A stretch of DNA of 64,000 nucleotides from Welwitschia mirabilis. Lineage: Eukaryota; Gnetophyta; Gnetopsida; Welwitschiales. Of the stretch, positions 35,471 through 48,300 are shown one piece after another (within the stretch, counting starts at the first letter, position 1; every line of letters begins with the position of its first letter). A program made the translations under genes and the position numbers. The stretch lies in assembly GCA_051453625.1 (NCBI GenBank), contig JBOZIK010000001.1:96207083-96271082 (forward strand). Direction: 5' to 3'. The notes below the pieces were generated by a model that was given only the letters and a program-made list of their open reading frames with translations, was not told where the DNA came from and did not search any database.

Positions 35471-37690
35471 CATTGATCAGTGTCCATCATAGGATATGTT
35501 AACTCAACTCATTAGATAAATACAAGACACAATCTTTAAATATACAACTTCTAATGAAGGCACAAATGAAAGTTTAACATGATAAGCATCTATATAGAAA
35601 AGTTTTTAATGAAGGTGATTATATTCTTCTATTTGATTTTAAGTTAAGTTACATTCATAATAAATTATTTTTAAATGATAAAATTCCTTTAAAAATATCC
35701 ATTAATATGGTATTGGATCAGTCTTACTCAGAAACTTGGATGTGAATAAAACTTTTACAGTGAATGGTTAATGTTTGAAATATTATTATTCTTAGGTTAT
35801 TATTAAGTAATCCTTAAATTTAATAGAGGTAATTTATTTTGAGGAGTTAAATGTATTCCATTATACCCATCATTCATTATCATTTAACCAAGTCTAAATT
35901 ATGATTTTGATGTACATACCATAGATAATGCATATATTTAAAAAAATAGTTCTATTAGTGCTATAAAACATACATTTATCCAAGGGTAGCCACATATTTT
36001 ACAATTACTAAGACATAAGATCAAAACTAAATATATTGTGAATACATATAAACATTTTATGTAACCATTTCCTATAATCCATAGGGTTAGTATTTTTTAA
36101 CACTATCATGGTAATTTGGATTCCTTAAGCCTACCATTTAGAGTTCTAGAGTTGAATTATCTAATGGGGCCTAGTACCTAAACATTTGAGGATGTCTTAG
36201 ATATGATTTAAAGCTTCATGAGGAAAAATTACAAGGTCCAAGTTGATTTTGTACCATCGAGTACATTTGGTAGTTAGTTCTTTTTTATCTAAGAGTACAC
36301 CTATTATGGTGTTGCACCAATTTCTTACTTTACAGATCAGTTTATTCAAAAGAAGATAAAATAAAATAACTATTAAAAAACACATAGATTACCTTACTCG
36401 TAATATATATGACTTCCCCATGAAAATTCTTTATTTGTATACATCTAGTAATTAACTTACCTATAAACATTTCTTTAGTTCCTATAGTTTATATTGAGAA
36501 TATGATTTTTCCATGTGGATAGGCATATTCTAACCTCCTCCCTTTGTGAAACCTTCCTATTCTTTTCCATTGCTAATAGTTTATAAGTATATTAAGATTT
36601 ATTATAAATATTTATCATTCACTATCTAAATTTTCAACATTTGTAATAATAGCAAAAAATTTATTCCTAGTAAATTCAGATTGTTTGACACTTACTATTT
36701 TGCTACGAATTCATTAGCTCAAGAAAATCATTTTAATAGATAAAATTTTTTGAAAGCAATGTTTTTATTATTATAATTTTAAATATTTTATGTCCTTTAT
36801 CAACATAGAGAGGTCATATAAAGGTACCAACTTAGGCTAGTAGATTTAGACACTAATAACTTTTATAATTTCAAAATCACTCATACGCTTGATTAACTAG
36901 AAACTTCTATTTCATTCTTCTATAATATTTGAATAAATTTTATATGTAAATATGATGTCAGAGTGGTGCAAATATCTAGTCTAAATCTATAGTATACTAA
37001 CCCTTATTCTTAATGACACATGGATGAGTTTTTCATACAAAACTTTAAAAATCAAGTGCATCACTTACTTTTGTAAACCATGTCATTCTAGCTAAATGTC
37101 ATGTGTCTCCATGTAAAATTTGAATAATGCATGCATGTAAAAACCGTATAAAACATTGAATTTGTTATTTCCTTACTATCACTTTCCATCTAGCATTTTA
37201 TTTAGCTTTAGATCCATGTTTCCTTACCTTTCATAAGGTACTATTATGTTTATTTATGACATTTATTAATCTACTGACATACTTTGTGTTCTCTAGCAAT
37301 TTAGATAAGGTTCTTATAACAGAAGTGAACTTAATTATACATTATCTTTTATTCTTATTTCTTTATTCTTAAATTTCTCTTATTGACCATTCTATTATTT
37401 TTAATTTTTTGGAGTAAAATTTTCTTCAGGGGAATGGTAGTAGTCAGTTAAGTGAAAAGTCCTACTACTAGAAAAATATTTCTTAATATTTTTTATGTAA
37501 ATATATGTTTCTTTCTCTTATGTGGGATGTGTAATTTTAGCTTTATTATTACATACCTTAATGCAAAGAACTAATAACTTTGATGCGTTGGAAATAATTA
37601 AATCTCATCAGGTTCTAGGTTTTAAACCTTGTAGTGACCCTGTACATATACTTAAGGATAATAAAGGCTTGACATAGATACAACAGAGTA
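35470..37690 (+). other. E3 post-integrase region
   Basis: The integrase tail is readable to about 35660 (KAQMKV then DKHLYRKVFNEGDYILLFDF near 35555-35640, the EGDLVL-type block). Beyond that no coding signal is seen to 37690. Confidence 0.5.
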
Positions 37691-39790
37691 TTAACATGTC
37701 CTTGTAAATTTTAAGAAGAGGAAATTAAGATGCAAGAGAATGAACTAAAAAACGTTACATCAATTTAGAAAATATAGAGTAAAGAAAAGCCTTCAAAGCC
37801 TAAAAAAGGAAATTCTTCTAAGAAATACTAAATAATTGTAGAAAAGATTAAAGTAAAATAAAATTTGACTAAGGAATAAAGAAAGAAAAACCACATAGAC
37901 AAATAACAAAATTTTAGGAAGAAATTGATAAACAACTACTAAAGAAATTACTAGCAACTAAGATTCCTTATTATGAATGAGATACTAATTACTATGAACA
38001 TTTAAAAAAAAAAACCTTTAGTAAAAACTTACAAATAATCAAAATCAAGTTAATTATCTAATTCATTATTAAAACACAAGCCACTAAAAAAGAGAAAAAA
38101 ATACAGTAAAGAAAATAATAAAAGAAGCTAAGGAGTCTAATCGTAAGTAGGTACAGAAAGCTTTTAGAACCAGAACTAAAGGACAAAATTAAGAAAGGAC
38201 TATATATGGGTAGTAAGAAAAAGAGTAGTAGAATTAGTATCCAGTGGCTAAAGATTTGGAATAAACTTGTAAATATTCTTAGCCTACTAGTCAAAGGATT
38301 ATCAAAAGGAAATATTCTCCTAAGAGTAGAGAAAATAAGGATGATAGTCTTACTATCATTTAAGAACAAGTTATAAGTTAGTAAAACATTTTAGAGGATT
38401 ACCTGATAGAGACTACTAGATCATGAAATTCAAAGCACTTACTTGATACTAAATAAGAGGGATACTAAAGATGAAGTATAAAATAAAAACTATACTAGTA
38501 AAAAAGCCTAGAAAATATACAAGAAATGAAAGGATGAAGAACTAGCTAGAAGCAATAGTAAATCTACCTGAAATATAGGAACAACTAGAATGTGAGTAGG
38601 AACAATATAGAATAGGGTAGGAAAGAGCTTCATTGCTAAAGTGAAGATGATTATATAAGATCACATATAATAATTGATAGCATTAGCTAATAAATAGAAT
38701 TCTAAGCTCATGGATATCCTTAAATGAACTTTCATAGAAGGAACTAACATGTTACCTTTATTTTCTTAGGTCTTTCTAGTTATTTATAAGAGGATTAAAA
38801 GATTGGGTTTTTATTATTTGGTCTCTTTATAATGTAAGTAATTCCCTTGATAAGTTAAATAATTTTATGCTACCCTCAACTAGAAATCCAATTTTCAACT
38901 ACTAGTGATGTAGAGGATACCCTTTTTTCTTTTATTAATAATATCCAAGTTATAGTTGATTTTGAGATCATTGGATGAGTCACAATAATGTCTTATGAAA
39001 ATGTTATGATTTGGAAGAAGAACCATAAAGAAGAAAACAAGAAAAGAATTATTGTTATAGTAAAAAATAAAGTTATTTTAAAAACCCACATATTAGAAAT
39101 AGTAGAAGGATGAAAGTGAGATATGTTAAACCTGGCTTGGAGAAATTATTACAAGGACTAACTAGAAATTTATCTTAAGTATCATAAACATTTAAGATAA
39201 CTATTTATCATGCAAAATTGTATGTAAAAAATTTAAATGGTTTTCAAGTAAGTCTACTATATTTTATTTTCAAGAGGATGAGGAAAATTATTCGATCCTA
39301 AAAACTAAGCCACCTACCTTTTCCTTACTTAATTAACAAAATTTTGTACTATCAAAATCTTAATAGTCCATAAGGGTAATAATATTTACAAAATTATACT
39401 TTTAATGACCACTTGCTAGAGGTATTTAGGCTCAATGTAGATGGTATAAAAAAGGATACTATTTCAAGGGTGACAAGAGTAGGGTCAACTTAGGTATTTC
39501 TAGCAGTTAATAACCACCTATTATAAAGTACTTAAGAAGATTAAAGAGATAGAAATGTTTTAATTAGATACTTAACATAGGTTAAATTCTCTATGAATTA
39601 GTATGTAAAATTATTTAATCATTAGGCATGGTTAATTAAGAGCATGACAATTGATCTCATTGCATTAAAGAAGGAAATTCATTCTCTTCACATAAGCTAA
39701 ATTAGCAACACTTTCAATGATCAAATCCATCTAGATTAACTATTGAATTTAATGAGTTCTAGAAGATGAATTGAGAGGGACTGTTAAGAG
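37690..39790 (+). other. E3 A-rich, Lys/Glu-rich 3' region
   Basis: Plus-strand translations are rich in Lys, Glu, Asn and Arg (for example KKGNSSKK near 37800 and KPGLEKLLQGLTRNLS near 39130) with many stops. It could be a decayed additional frame, as Athila and Ogre-type elements may carry, or simply A-rich non-coding DNA. A minus-strand open frame at 38058-38369 is most likely an accident of this composition. Confidence 0.4.
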
Positions 39791-39792
39791 CT

Positions 39793-39802
39793 AGGTGGAG
39801 GG
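39793..39802 (+). other. E3 polypurine tract
   Basis: AGGTGGAGGG a few bases before the 3' LTR start at 39806, the expected place for the plus-strand primer. Confidence 0.7.
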
Positions 39803-39805
39803 CTA

Positions 39806-40595
39806 TGATAGAGCTCAATTTAATACACTTTTTATGTTTGTTTTATGTTTTATTATGATGATATTCTTAGATGATTCAGTAATATTTAGAAGTAGGTTGA
39901 TAGATCATACATTTTGTTTTTAATGTGTTTCAAGTAAAAATTTGATGTCTTATTATAAACTACTATTTTACACAAGACTTACATATGCAAACGTTATGCA
40001 AAATATATCTAAAAGTATTTTTACTATAAATATAGCTATGAGTTCAGGCCATTTGGTTTATTGAATCCTAATGTTTTTGATAATATAACAATATGATGTA
40101 ACCATTTTTTGATCTTTTCACACTTATTAGATGACTAGAAAATTTGAGTTTACAAGAACTCTTATTTTAAGAATCCATAATCTTTTTTCAATTCTAGTGT
40201 ACTTATAGTGCTCTATTTTTACTTTGTTTATTAGCAAGTTCTTAAAATCCAATAAGAAAGTACATAGATTTTATTAATGCTAATCATAAAAGCTTACTAG
40301 AATTTATATTTCTAATTATTTGATGTACTTCATCTTTGATAAATCAATAGGTATTCACTTGTCCATTTATTCACAATGAAGTAAGACTTATACATTAGTC
40401 TTTATTACAGTAGGAAATTTGCATTACTACTATTCTAGTAATCATTCAACTTAGAGCTGGAAACTTACTTTTTTCATACTAAATTATTCATGTTGTAAAT
40501 GTTGTATATATCATTATGAAAAATTCATCTAAAACATCTTAACCATGTTACTTCTATAGGAAGGATGATTTAAAATTAAAAATAAAATCCCAATA
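39806..40595 (+). repeat. E3 3' LTR (790 bp)
   Basis: Starts TGATAGAGCTCAATTT and ends ATCCCAATA. Homologous to the 5' LTR over its length, with many transitions and small indels, so the insertion is not young. Followed by the ATGAA target duplication at 40596-40600. Confidence 0.9.
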
Positions 40596-41616
40596 ATGAA
40601 TTACTTCATAAGTTTTAAACTTAATCCTATGTGACTTCAAATATTTTATCACATTTCATCTAACTCTAGATATGTTCCCCCTTTCATAATGTTACATTTG
40701 GAATGAATGATCTTCATCTTATATAGTATTTTACTAGGTAATGGTTGAATCTTTTAAGTATAAAATGAAACATGATGTTTCAAGTTTTATTAAGTAAGTT
40801 AAAAATCATTGAATCAATTGTGTTAACCTGCTAGCAATTTTTTTCATTTGTTTGAATTTATCCTTAGAGATTTTACATTATAGGACTATTTCCTTTTTAT
40901 ATAATTATGAAAATTTTTAACAACTTTAATTTTAATTTATTTTCTTTACATAGTTTTATGAACTATTTAAGCATCTTCATTTTATGTCTTAAAATTTTTC
41001 CTTCTTTCATCATCATAAAAGTTATTGAATAGCTAAATTTTAATTTCTTTTCTTAACATATTTCTAGGAGTTTTTTAATATTTCTAATGCTAAATTGAAA
41101 TCATTTTCATAGGTACAAAAATAATTGATAGAAATGTAAATAATTCTTTTAACATATGTTAAAAGATGTGGTGTACAACCCTTTGAAATGTAGCAAAAAT
41201 GTTACATAAACCAAGAGGTAAAACTCTATATGCAAATGTTACTTAATGATATGTGAAAATTGTTTTCTTTTGATTTTATAGTGCTATAAAAAGTTGATTA
41301 TAACCACTATTAACATTAAAGAAATTGTAAAATTCATGCCTTACTATTCTCTTCAAAACATAATCCATAAAAGAAAAGAAAAAAGTGGTCTTTATATGTT
41401 ATTTAATTTAACATTATAAAGTCATTATATACACTTCATTTTACTCACTTATTAAGAAATACTATATATGAAATGACATATTGTAAATTATATATAAAAT
41501 AAATAAAACTAAATTTTAGTAATTTCACAATTCTCATTTTTTGAAAAAAAGGTCATGTATCAAGAATAAATGAACTATATAGCAGAGAATTAAAAATTAA
41601 CAAGTATGAAGAGAAC
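40596..41616 (-). pseudogene. E4 host element, reverse transcriptase
   Basis: Minus strand from high coordinates: a decayed VCIDYRKLN (SVYNDFIMLN near 41440), KDHFFLFF near 41400, NSGYNQLFIAL near 41310 (family DGYSGYNQIxIA), FAYRVLPLGLCNIFATFQRV to 41175, then CTYENDFNLALEILKN near 41090 at the YMDD-to-NL segment and MMMKEGKILRH near 40990 (family MV-EGIVLGH). From about 40930 down to the E3 junction at 40596 no RT is readable; this part matches E2 at 19200-19450. Confidence 0.85.
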
Positions 41617-41621
41617 TCCCT
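41617..41621. repeat. Target site duplication of A, left copy
   Basis: TCCCT before the left LTR; the right LTR is followed by TCCTT at 59500-59504. One C-to-T difference. Confidence 0.7.
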
Positions 41622-43052
41622 TATTCATATAAGTATGATGAATTAGATTTAAAGCTAGGCAGATTTCTAGCATTGTTCGCTCCATAAGGATATATACATG
41701 ATAACGTCTTAAAAGTGACCTAAGAATTATAACTTGTAATGAAAATCGTATAAAATGTATAATCAAAGTTTGAGAATTTAATGTGAACACTCCAAAGTCT
41801 AGCTTGATTTGTTTAATACTCCACCTTTACTCCAATGATTCCTATATTTCTAAAACATAAAATCAGATCATCATGTCCTAATGGCTTAGGAATGATGATA
41901 TAATCTCATTTACTAGATGTGTGTTAGTGAATTTAATAGTCATTTAGGCCTTCATAGCCCTTTATGAACATAAAAAGCAAGGACACTTGTACTTAACATG
42001 TATAACATGATGGTGACTATAACCATATGTTAATCTTAGATAATTCACTAAATATAAATAATATTAATAATGTACTCTCACCTAAGGATACCATGTTTAC
42101 GTGCACTAGAAAATAAAGAATTAAAAACTATTTTATTAAATAAGAAATAGTTTTACCTAAAGATTGCTAGTACCAGATTAATGTTTACTAAAAATAAAAG
42201 AATAAAAAACTAACATTTTATTAAACTTAAAAAGATACATTAGATCAATAAAGGGAGGTAAAGTTAAATAGACTCCTCAACTAGCTTTAAAACAAATTTG
42301 CTCCTAAGAAAGGTGCTTAGAAGGGAATGATGTCCTAATGCTTCAAGTATTCCCACCATGTTTTTGTCAATCAAAATATCATTTATAATAAGGGTTTAAG
42401 GCCCTTTTATAAATGAGGAAAGGCTTAGACATATTTCACATGTAGTGGTTAGTGAGTAGTTACATAAGAGGGATTATACATTTTAGGCGATTATATTAGG
42501 AGGAGGTTACAATTATTTTGGCATGTAGCCTTGATAGATGATTCTTTGTATTCTAACATAATAGAGGTGGTAACATGTCATTTGACTAATGATGCAGCTA
42601 CCTTTAGTTATTATGTCATATGTCTTTCATGTGATTAACCTATTACTATTACATGTCACTATAACATGTTGTTTTGCACCTCCATCATGTATCATTAAAG
42701 TTAAAGCTTTATCTTGATTTAACATCTGACTCATCCTACAATTTTAATGTGATGAAATGTTTAAAAATATGGAAGAACATGAGATTTTAGTGATTCTACC
42801 TCAAAAGACCAGTGATGTTGGCAATTTGAATATGGGAACTAGCTTTTCTTGTTAGTATTTCTTTAGTTTGTACAATGTCTTCTAGAAGGCAGCAATAAAA
42901 CTAAAAATGTTATAAAAAAGTTTCTAATTACATAAAACATCATAATAAGGGAATAAGACATCATTTATAATATAATAATGAATTTAATGTCTTTTGCTAT
43001 GCCAAACTAATCAAGTATAATTACTTGGAATGTTAATTTTTGCATGTAAACA
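41622..43052 (-). repeat. A 3' LTR (1431 bp)
   Basis: Plus-strand start TATTCATATAAGTATG (ancestral TG lost), end GCATGTAAACA. It aligns with 58017-59499 throughout, for example 41930-42110 with 58380-58560. A minus-strand TATA block (CTTTTATA on plus) is at 42404-42411. Confidence 0.9.
42404..42411 (-). promoter_or_regulatory. Putative TATA box in A 3' LTR
   Basis: TATAAAAGGGCC on the minus strand, the same block as in the B and E0 LTRs. Confidence 0.55.
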
Positions 43053-43061
43053 CATTTTCCT
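43053..43061 (-). other. A polypurine tract
   Basis: On the minus strand AGGAAAATG directly precedes the 3' LTR start TGTTTACATGC. Confidence 0.6.
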
Positions 43062-44135
43062 AACCAAAATTTTACTAGTTTCTTAGAAAAAGATTGGCAA
43101 AGAAGTGATCAACATAAGAAAATGGTTTAGATAAAATGTTCAAGTATGTAAATTATATAATATTTTAAAAACTTTTTGATTAATTTTTAATAAATAAGAC
43201 ATTAAAATTAAAAAATTATATAAAAATAAATATATCCTAATCAAAACTAAAACTTGTTCTCAAAATTAAAGAGATTAAAAATTTAATACAAAGCTCTTGA
43301 GAATAAGTCAAAGTGTTTAAAAAGGATATTTTACATTGCATGACATTTTCATACAATAGGATGGAAGATTATTTTAACATAAGTACTTAAATGAGCATGT
43401 TAAATATTAGATCATACTTAAAAACATTTGAAAATACTATATTAAAACAGAATTAAATGGAATTTCTATTCAAAAAATATTCTATGAGAAATTAAATGCT
43501 CTAGCATTTTATCTATCTTCTTCTACTTGTGTGAGACCTTTTTCTTATTTTTTTCGTAGCTTACTAATCCAAATCTTATGTTTTTGTAATACTTACCACA
43601 AGAGTGTTTTACTAGATTAGGAGAAAGGTGATTAGTAAGTTAAAGAAAAATAAGAAGAAGAAGAAGGATGGGAGGATTATCTAATAGGTTTCTTGCTCTT
43701 TTGATGAGATTTTAAAGGTACATAAGGGGTTATACATGGTGGAATAGAACCAATAGGAGATGGATCATGATGAACTTATTCTTATAATTATTACTCTTCT
43801 TCTTACTATTATTCCTACTATTCTTGTTACTACCCTAGGATATAATTAGTATTACAACACTCTAGGACTTGAAAATCGTATAAGGGGTAATGGTTTTTAT
43901 GTATGATCTCTTCCATCCTTCTTAATTTCAGGTCTAGTAAAATTTGTTTTGAATGACATCTAAGATAAGGTAAGGTAAGATGAGGTTTCTCTTATAATTT
44001 ATGTGGTTAATAATAGTTCTAAACAAGAGTTTCACAATGTTAAAGGGATCTTTATCTTAGATTATTATAATGAGATCTAAATGGATACTATAAGCATTTA
44101 TGACATGTGATATAAATAACCCTTTATGAATGATG
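43062..44135 (-). other. A 3' internal sequence
   Basis: AT-rich. The part 43640-43860 has purine- and pyrimidine-rich blocks (AGAAGAAGAAGAAGG and CTTCTTCTTACTATTATTC) that could encode a low-complexity Asn/Lys-rich tail on either strand. No family recognised. Confidence 0.4.
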
Positions 44136-44612
44136 TATCTAAATAAGATAAGTAAGTTTTTATGTAAAAATTTACATAGAAGAATGCCTTATCTATTGGG
44201 AGGATACTCTACATCTAACACATGATAACAATATGATAAAGTTTTCACTAAAGTAAAAGGGATATAATCAAAATGTTGTACTCTTAAGACAACTTCAAAA
44301 CTAATGAAATGTTAAAAGAAGTGTATTGAAGACATAAATGAATTACCTATGGATCTTCACCATTGAACTTTGAATCTAACTAAGATAAGTAAGTTTTTAT
44401 GTAAAAATTTACATAGAAGAGTGCCTTCTCTATTGGGAGCATACTCTACATCTAACACATGATAACAATATGTTAAAGTTTTTACTAAAGTAAAAGGGAT
44501 ATGATCAGAATGTTATATCCTTAAGATACTTCAAAATCAAATAATGAAATGGTAAAAGAAGTGTATTAAAGACATAAATGAATTACCTATGAATCTTCGT
44601 CATCAAATGTTA
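44136..44612. repeat. Tandem duplication, period about 237 bp
   Basis: 44136-44372 and 44373-44612 are near-identical: both contain AAGATAAGTAAGTTTTTATG, ACATCTAACACATGATAACA and AATGAATTACCTATG in the same order. They differ by scattered substitutions and a few small indels. It lies between A internal sequence and copia LTR C2. Confidence 0.9.
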
Positions 44613-44699
44613 CATTTTTGTAAAATTCAAGTACTTACTTTGGATGATGAAGACCATTGAACTTAGAAGAAAAGTATGAATGAGATCTACTAAAAATAA

Positions 44700-46171
44700 A
44701 TTTAGATTAAAAAAATTAAAAAATGTATTAAATTAATGTTGTTCCCCAACCTAGGTACATCCATATATAGAGGATATTTTCCTTTCACATCTCTAGATAT
44801 TCTTAACCTACAAAAATAGTAGTCTTGGAGCACTGCCAACCTTACATGTAATTGTAACGATCCTATCAAGGTAGCACTATCTTTGCCTCAAAGATATTTA
44901 ATAAAATAATAATAGAAATGTGCTCACAAGTACATATATTAGTACATCCATACAAGAATTTTCTTACAATATTGAAACCCTAGCAAGGGATCTTACAATA
45001 AAGAATAAGAAGTGGACTATAATAAGAGTATTCAAAAATTAGATAGTCTTACAAATTAAGTTCCAACAAATAATGAAAACAAATAAAACAACAAGCCTAA
45101 AAAGATATATCTTTGATGAAGTGCTTGAGTTCTTCCTTGTTGTTATCACACATGAATGTCAAAGATTAGAATGATGTAGCTCTGTAGGAGTCAATGATTA
45201 AATGATGTATTTACTAGATGGTACCCTGCAAAAGATAGCTTCTTTGTGTATAGTATCAAACACTTATGCATCATCTTCTTTCTTTATGCCCTTTATACAT
45301 TTAATATTCTTCTTGCTGTTACCCTAGAGAGATAGTTGTTTGAAAATAAGTAACTGCTTAACATATAGAAATGGTTAAGTNNNNNNNNNNNNNNNNNNNN
45401 NNNNNNNNNNNNNNNNNNNNNNNNNNNNNNNNNNNNNNNNNNNNNNNNNNNNNNNNNNNNNNNNNNNNNNNNNNNNNNNNCTTAACATATAGAAATGGTT
45501 AAGTGTTAAACACCTAATGGTTATTTTATTTTCTATAAATTTTTAAGATAGATGTATTTAATATGGTAGACATCTTTTATTAGGTAGATGTTTTCAACAT
45601 GGTCTTTGGTAAAACTTCCTAGATTTTAATTAAATTAGAACTATAGTTTCTGTGCTCATTAGTGATTATGAATCTAAAATGTAAAACTTGATTAATTCTG
45701 TGAGATGCAGATAATTCATCAAAATTTATTTTTTCTCTATTACCTCTTCCAATTTAGTATAGTCATCTTCAACTATGTAGACATCTTCTAATAGTCAAAG
45801 CAACATAGACATCTTTGATGTGATAGAAATATTTCACCTATGTTAAGTTCTTACTTTATTATAGATGTCTTTATTAAGATAAATATCTTTCTCTATGATG
45901 AAGTCTGGTTTAGCATTAGACATCTTTGATGCAACAAATGTCTTTTCCATAGATATCTTTAAATGTGCAGACATCTTGAGTCAATTATGATTTGGCATTT
46001 ATGAAATTTGAGTTAAACTTTTTATGCACTATGAACTTTAAGGTTTGATTTGGATTGATTCTATTCATGATTTTGTGTTCTTCAATTTGACCTCTCTACA
46101 TAATTAGCATAATATATTTGATAAGTGAAATCATCAAAACTATATTTTTTACTAATAGATAATAAAATGCA
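44700..46171 (-). repeat. Copia LTR C2
   Basis: Same family as C1 (3.0-4.7 kb): matching CCCAACCTAGGTACATCCA and CTCTAGATATTCTTAACC blocks near 44745-44800, and a matching ladder of AGACATCTT sites from 45560 to 45975. The upstream end reads TGCATTTTATT on the minus strand after a purine tract. A 100-N gap with duplicated flanks lies inside. No copia coding sequence is readable next to it. Confidence 0.65.
45357..45504. other. Gap (100 N, 45381-45480) with identical 24-bp flanks
   Basis: The same 24 bp stand at 45357-45380 and 45481-45504. A gap of exactly 100 N between overlapping ends is a typical placeholder, so the true sequence probably has no gap and one copy of the 24-mer. Confidence 0.92.
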
Positions 46172-46180
46172 TTTTCTCCC
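46172..46180 (-). other. Polypurine tract next to LTR C2
   Basis: GGGAGAAAA on the minus strand directly before the LTR start, as at C1, so C2 is also a 3' LTR by this criterion. Confidence 0.6.
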
Positions 46181-47380
46181 TTTAGTAGGTAGTTCCAAAC
46201 TTTGGTTTTAATTATAGTAAAATAATAAGAAGAAAATATATCTAGAGAGGAGCCAAAAATATCCTCTTTAATGAAGACAACTTGTCTTCAGTTATCTTTA
46301 TAAAAAACTAGTGGGGAAAAAAGAAAACAAAGACAAAAAAAGGAATGACAGAGATAAGGGAAAGAGATGTGATAGAAAAAGCAGAAAATGAAATAGAAAT
46401 GATATTTCCAAAGAAATTTTTATGGAAGATTGTAAATAAAAATTGAAATCTAAGGAACATATGGAGTACCTTTATTTCATAGAATAAAGGATAATCTGAG
46501 GAATAATAAAGTGCAGATATGAAATGTAGGAATTAGTCTAGTAATAGTGGCACTAGTTAGGATAGGCAGTAGTTCCAATTGAATAAAATAGAAGCAGTGG
46601 AGCAATAGATTTAGGCTTCACAATGATGTCAACAAAGTAACAGGCTTGTAGGAGTGGTATAAAGATAAGGAAATATGAGGGTTTTTATATATGAAGAGAT
46701 AAATTTAGACTGTTAAATCATTTAGAAAAATAAATAGTCAATATGAGTTATTACATAGATTAAACAGTGGATTAACAGGTTATTTCATAAAAATCATAGC
46801 TTTCTTTTTCTTTTTTATTTCCTTTTTTGATGTGTTTTTTCTTATAGAATATAAGGGACAAAAATGAAATTTTAGGAAAAATGAAACATGAACTTTAATG
46901 GGAAACTTATAGCCCATAAATTCAAAAATAGAATACCTAAGTTAAGGTCCACATTTATTTTGACACTCTTAAATTTTATTCTAAATTTAAATAAATGNNN
47001 NNNNNNNNNNNNNNNNNNNNNNNNNNNNNNNNNNNNNNNNNNNNNNNNNNNNNNNNNNNNNNNNNNNNNNNNNNNNNNNNNNNNNNNNNNNNNNNNNNNN
47101 NNNNNNNNNNNNNNNNNNNNNNNNNNNNNNNNNNNNNNNNNNNNNNNNNNNNNNNNNNNNNNNNNNNNNNNNNNNNNNNNNNNNNNNNNNNNNNNNNNNN
47201 NNNNNNNNNNNNNNNNNNNNNNNNNNNNNNNNNNNNNNNNNNNNNNNNNNNNNNNNNNNNNNNNNNNNNNNNNNNNNNNNNNNNNNNNNNNNNNNNNNNN
47301 NNNAATTACAATGAAAAAACAAATAGGAGATATTCTAAGTAAACTTTTAAAAATCCAAAAATTACTTAAGCTATTTTTTA
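46181..47380. other. Unassigned region with 306-N gap (46998-47303)
   Basis: Probably copia internal remnant passing into A internal sequence. A/G-rich around 46310-46400. No protein motif readable. An apparent long frame through the gap is only due to N not giving stops. Confidence 0.5.
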
Positions 47381-47389
47381 AATATTGAG

Positions 47390-48300
47390 ATTAAATAAAG
47401 AAATTACATAAGTATCTCCAAATTCCACATTTTTCTTTTCATTTTTACCTTTTCTACAACCAGGTATGTTACTTGTTTTAAGCATTTAGATCAAATCTAG
47501 CACCAATGTTATGACATCTTCTTCCAATGGGNNNNNNNNNNNNNNNNNNNNNNNNNNNNNNNNNNNNNNNNNNNNNNNNNNNNNNNNNNNNNNNNNNNNN
47601 NNNNNNNNNNNNNNNNNNNNNNNNNNNNNNNNNNNNNNNNNNNNNNNNNNNNNNNNNNNNNNNNNNNNNNNNNNNNNNNNNNNNNNNNNNNNNNNNNNNN
47701 NNNNNNNNNNNNNNNNNNNNNNNNNNNNNNNNNNNNNNNNNNNNNNNNNNNNNNNNNNNNNNNNNTCTTCTATTTAATGAATTTTCATGCACATGAAATG
47801 AGTTAACTCATTAGCGTAATCAAGAAAAATATTATCCCCATAAAATGCTTTAAAAATAATTAGCATAGTATGAAAGTAAATTCATTATTTTCAATCTAGG
47901 TGATACTAATTTTAATAAGATAACTTAAAAAATAAGAGGAACCTTTTTTTTGGATACTATGAATAAACTTAAATTCTACCTAGTTAATAATGATAAGGTA
48001 ATTACATTTTAATTATTTATTTATTATGTTCCATCAACAAAAATTATTTAATCTTAGAAACTCATGAATGGATGGTAATGGTGGATGGTTTATATCTTGA
48101 TGAGGTGATTGTAAAGTGGGATGGATGTATAAAATAGTTCTAAGGGATGATAATGGTTATAACTATTAATGTAAAGAAACATCCATGGATTTTAATGAAT
48201 TGGTTATGCTTTGGGAAGTGCTATTACAAAGGAGTTTTTCAGAGGAATTGGATGTGAAAGATTAAAAACTATTATGGCTATGAATCTCAAAACCTTAATT
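47390..48300 (-). repeat. Repeat D3 in A, with 234-N gap (47532-47765)
   Basis: Homologous to D4 in B: AAGCATTTAG and TTATGACATCTTCTTCCAAT before the gap, CTCATTAGCGTAATCAAG after it, and CTCATGAATGGATGGTAATGG near 48060 correspond to 51361-51400, 51638-51656 and 51913-51935. The gap length fits the roughly 200 bp missing relative to D4. Confidence 0.75.

Larger units (their letters stand above)
29314..40595 (+). mobile_element. E3: complete Ty3/gypsy element (Tat/Athila-like), 11.3 kb
   Basis: Plus-strand element with two homologous LTRs, matching 5-bp target duplication ATGAA, a polypurine tract, and in order gag, protease, RT, RNase H and integrase, then about 4 kb of further sequence before the 3' LTR. 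It is inserted in the pol region of the minus-strand element E4. No chromodomain was seen, which argues against a chromovirus. Post-core block YELFYKKKFVLLAEL fits the Tat/Athila side of the family. Confidence 0.93.

Noticed and set aside
38058-38369. 103-codon minus-strand hydrophobic frame
   Set aside because: Antisense to the A-rich part of E3. Composition gives Phe/Leu/Ile/Ser runs, and there is no family motif.
46273-46289. Short perfect inverted repeat (8-bp arms, 1-bp spacer)
   Set aside because: About one such palindrome is expected by chance in 64 kb, and nothing nearby supports a function.
46888-47388. Apparent 166-codon plus-strand frame
   Set aside because: Most of it is the 306-N gap, which cannot give stops. 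The real parts on either side show no motif.
47478-47796. Frames on both strands across the 234-N gap
   Set aside because: Artefact of N. The flanks belong to repeat D3, which has no readable frame.
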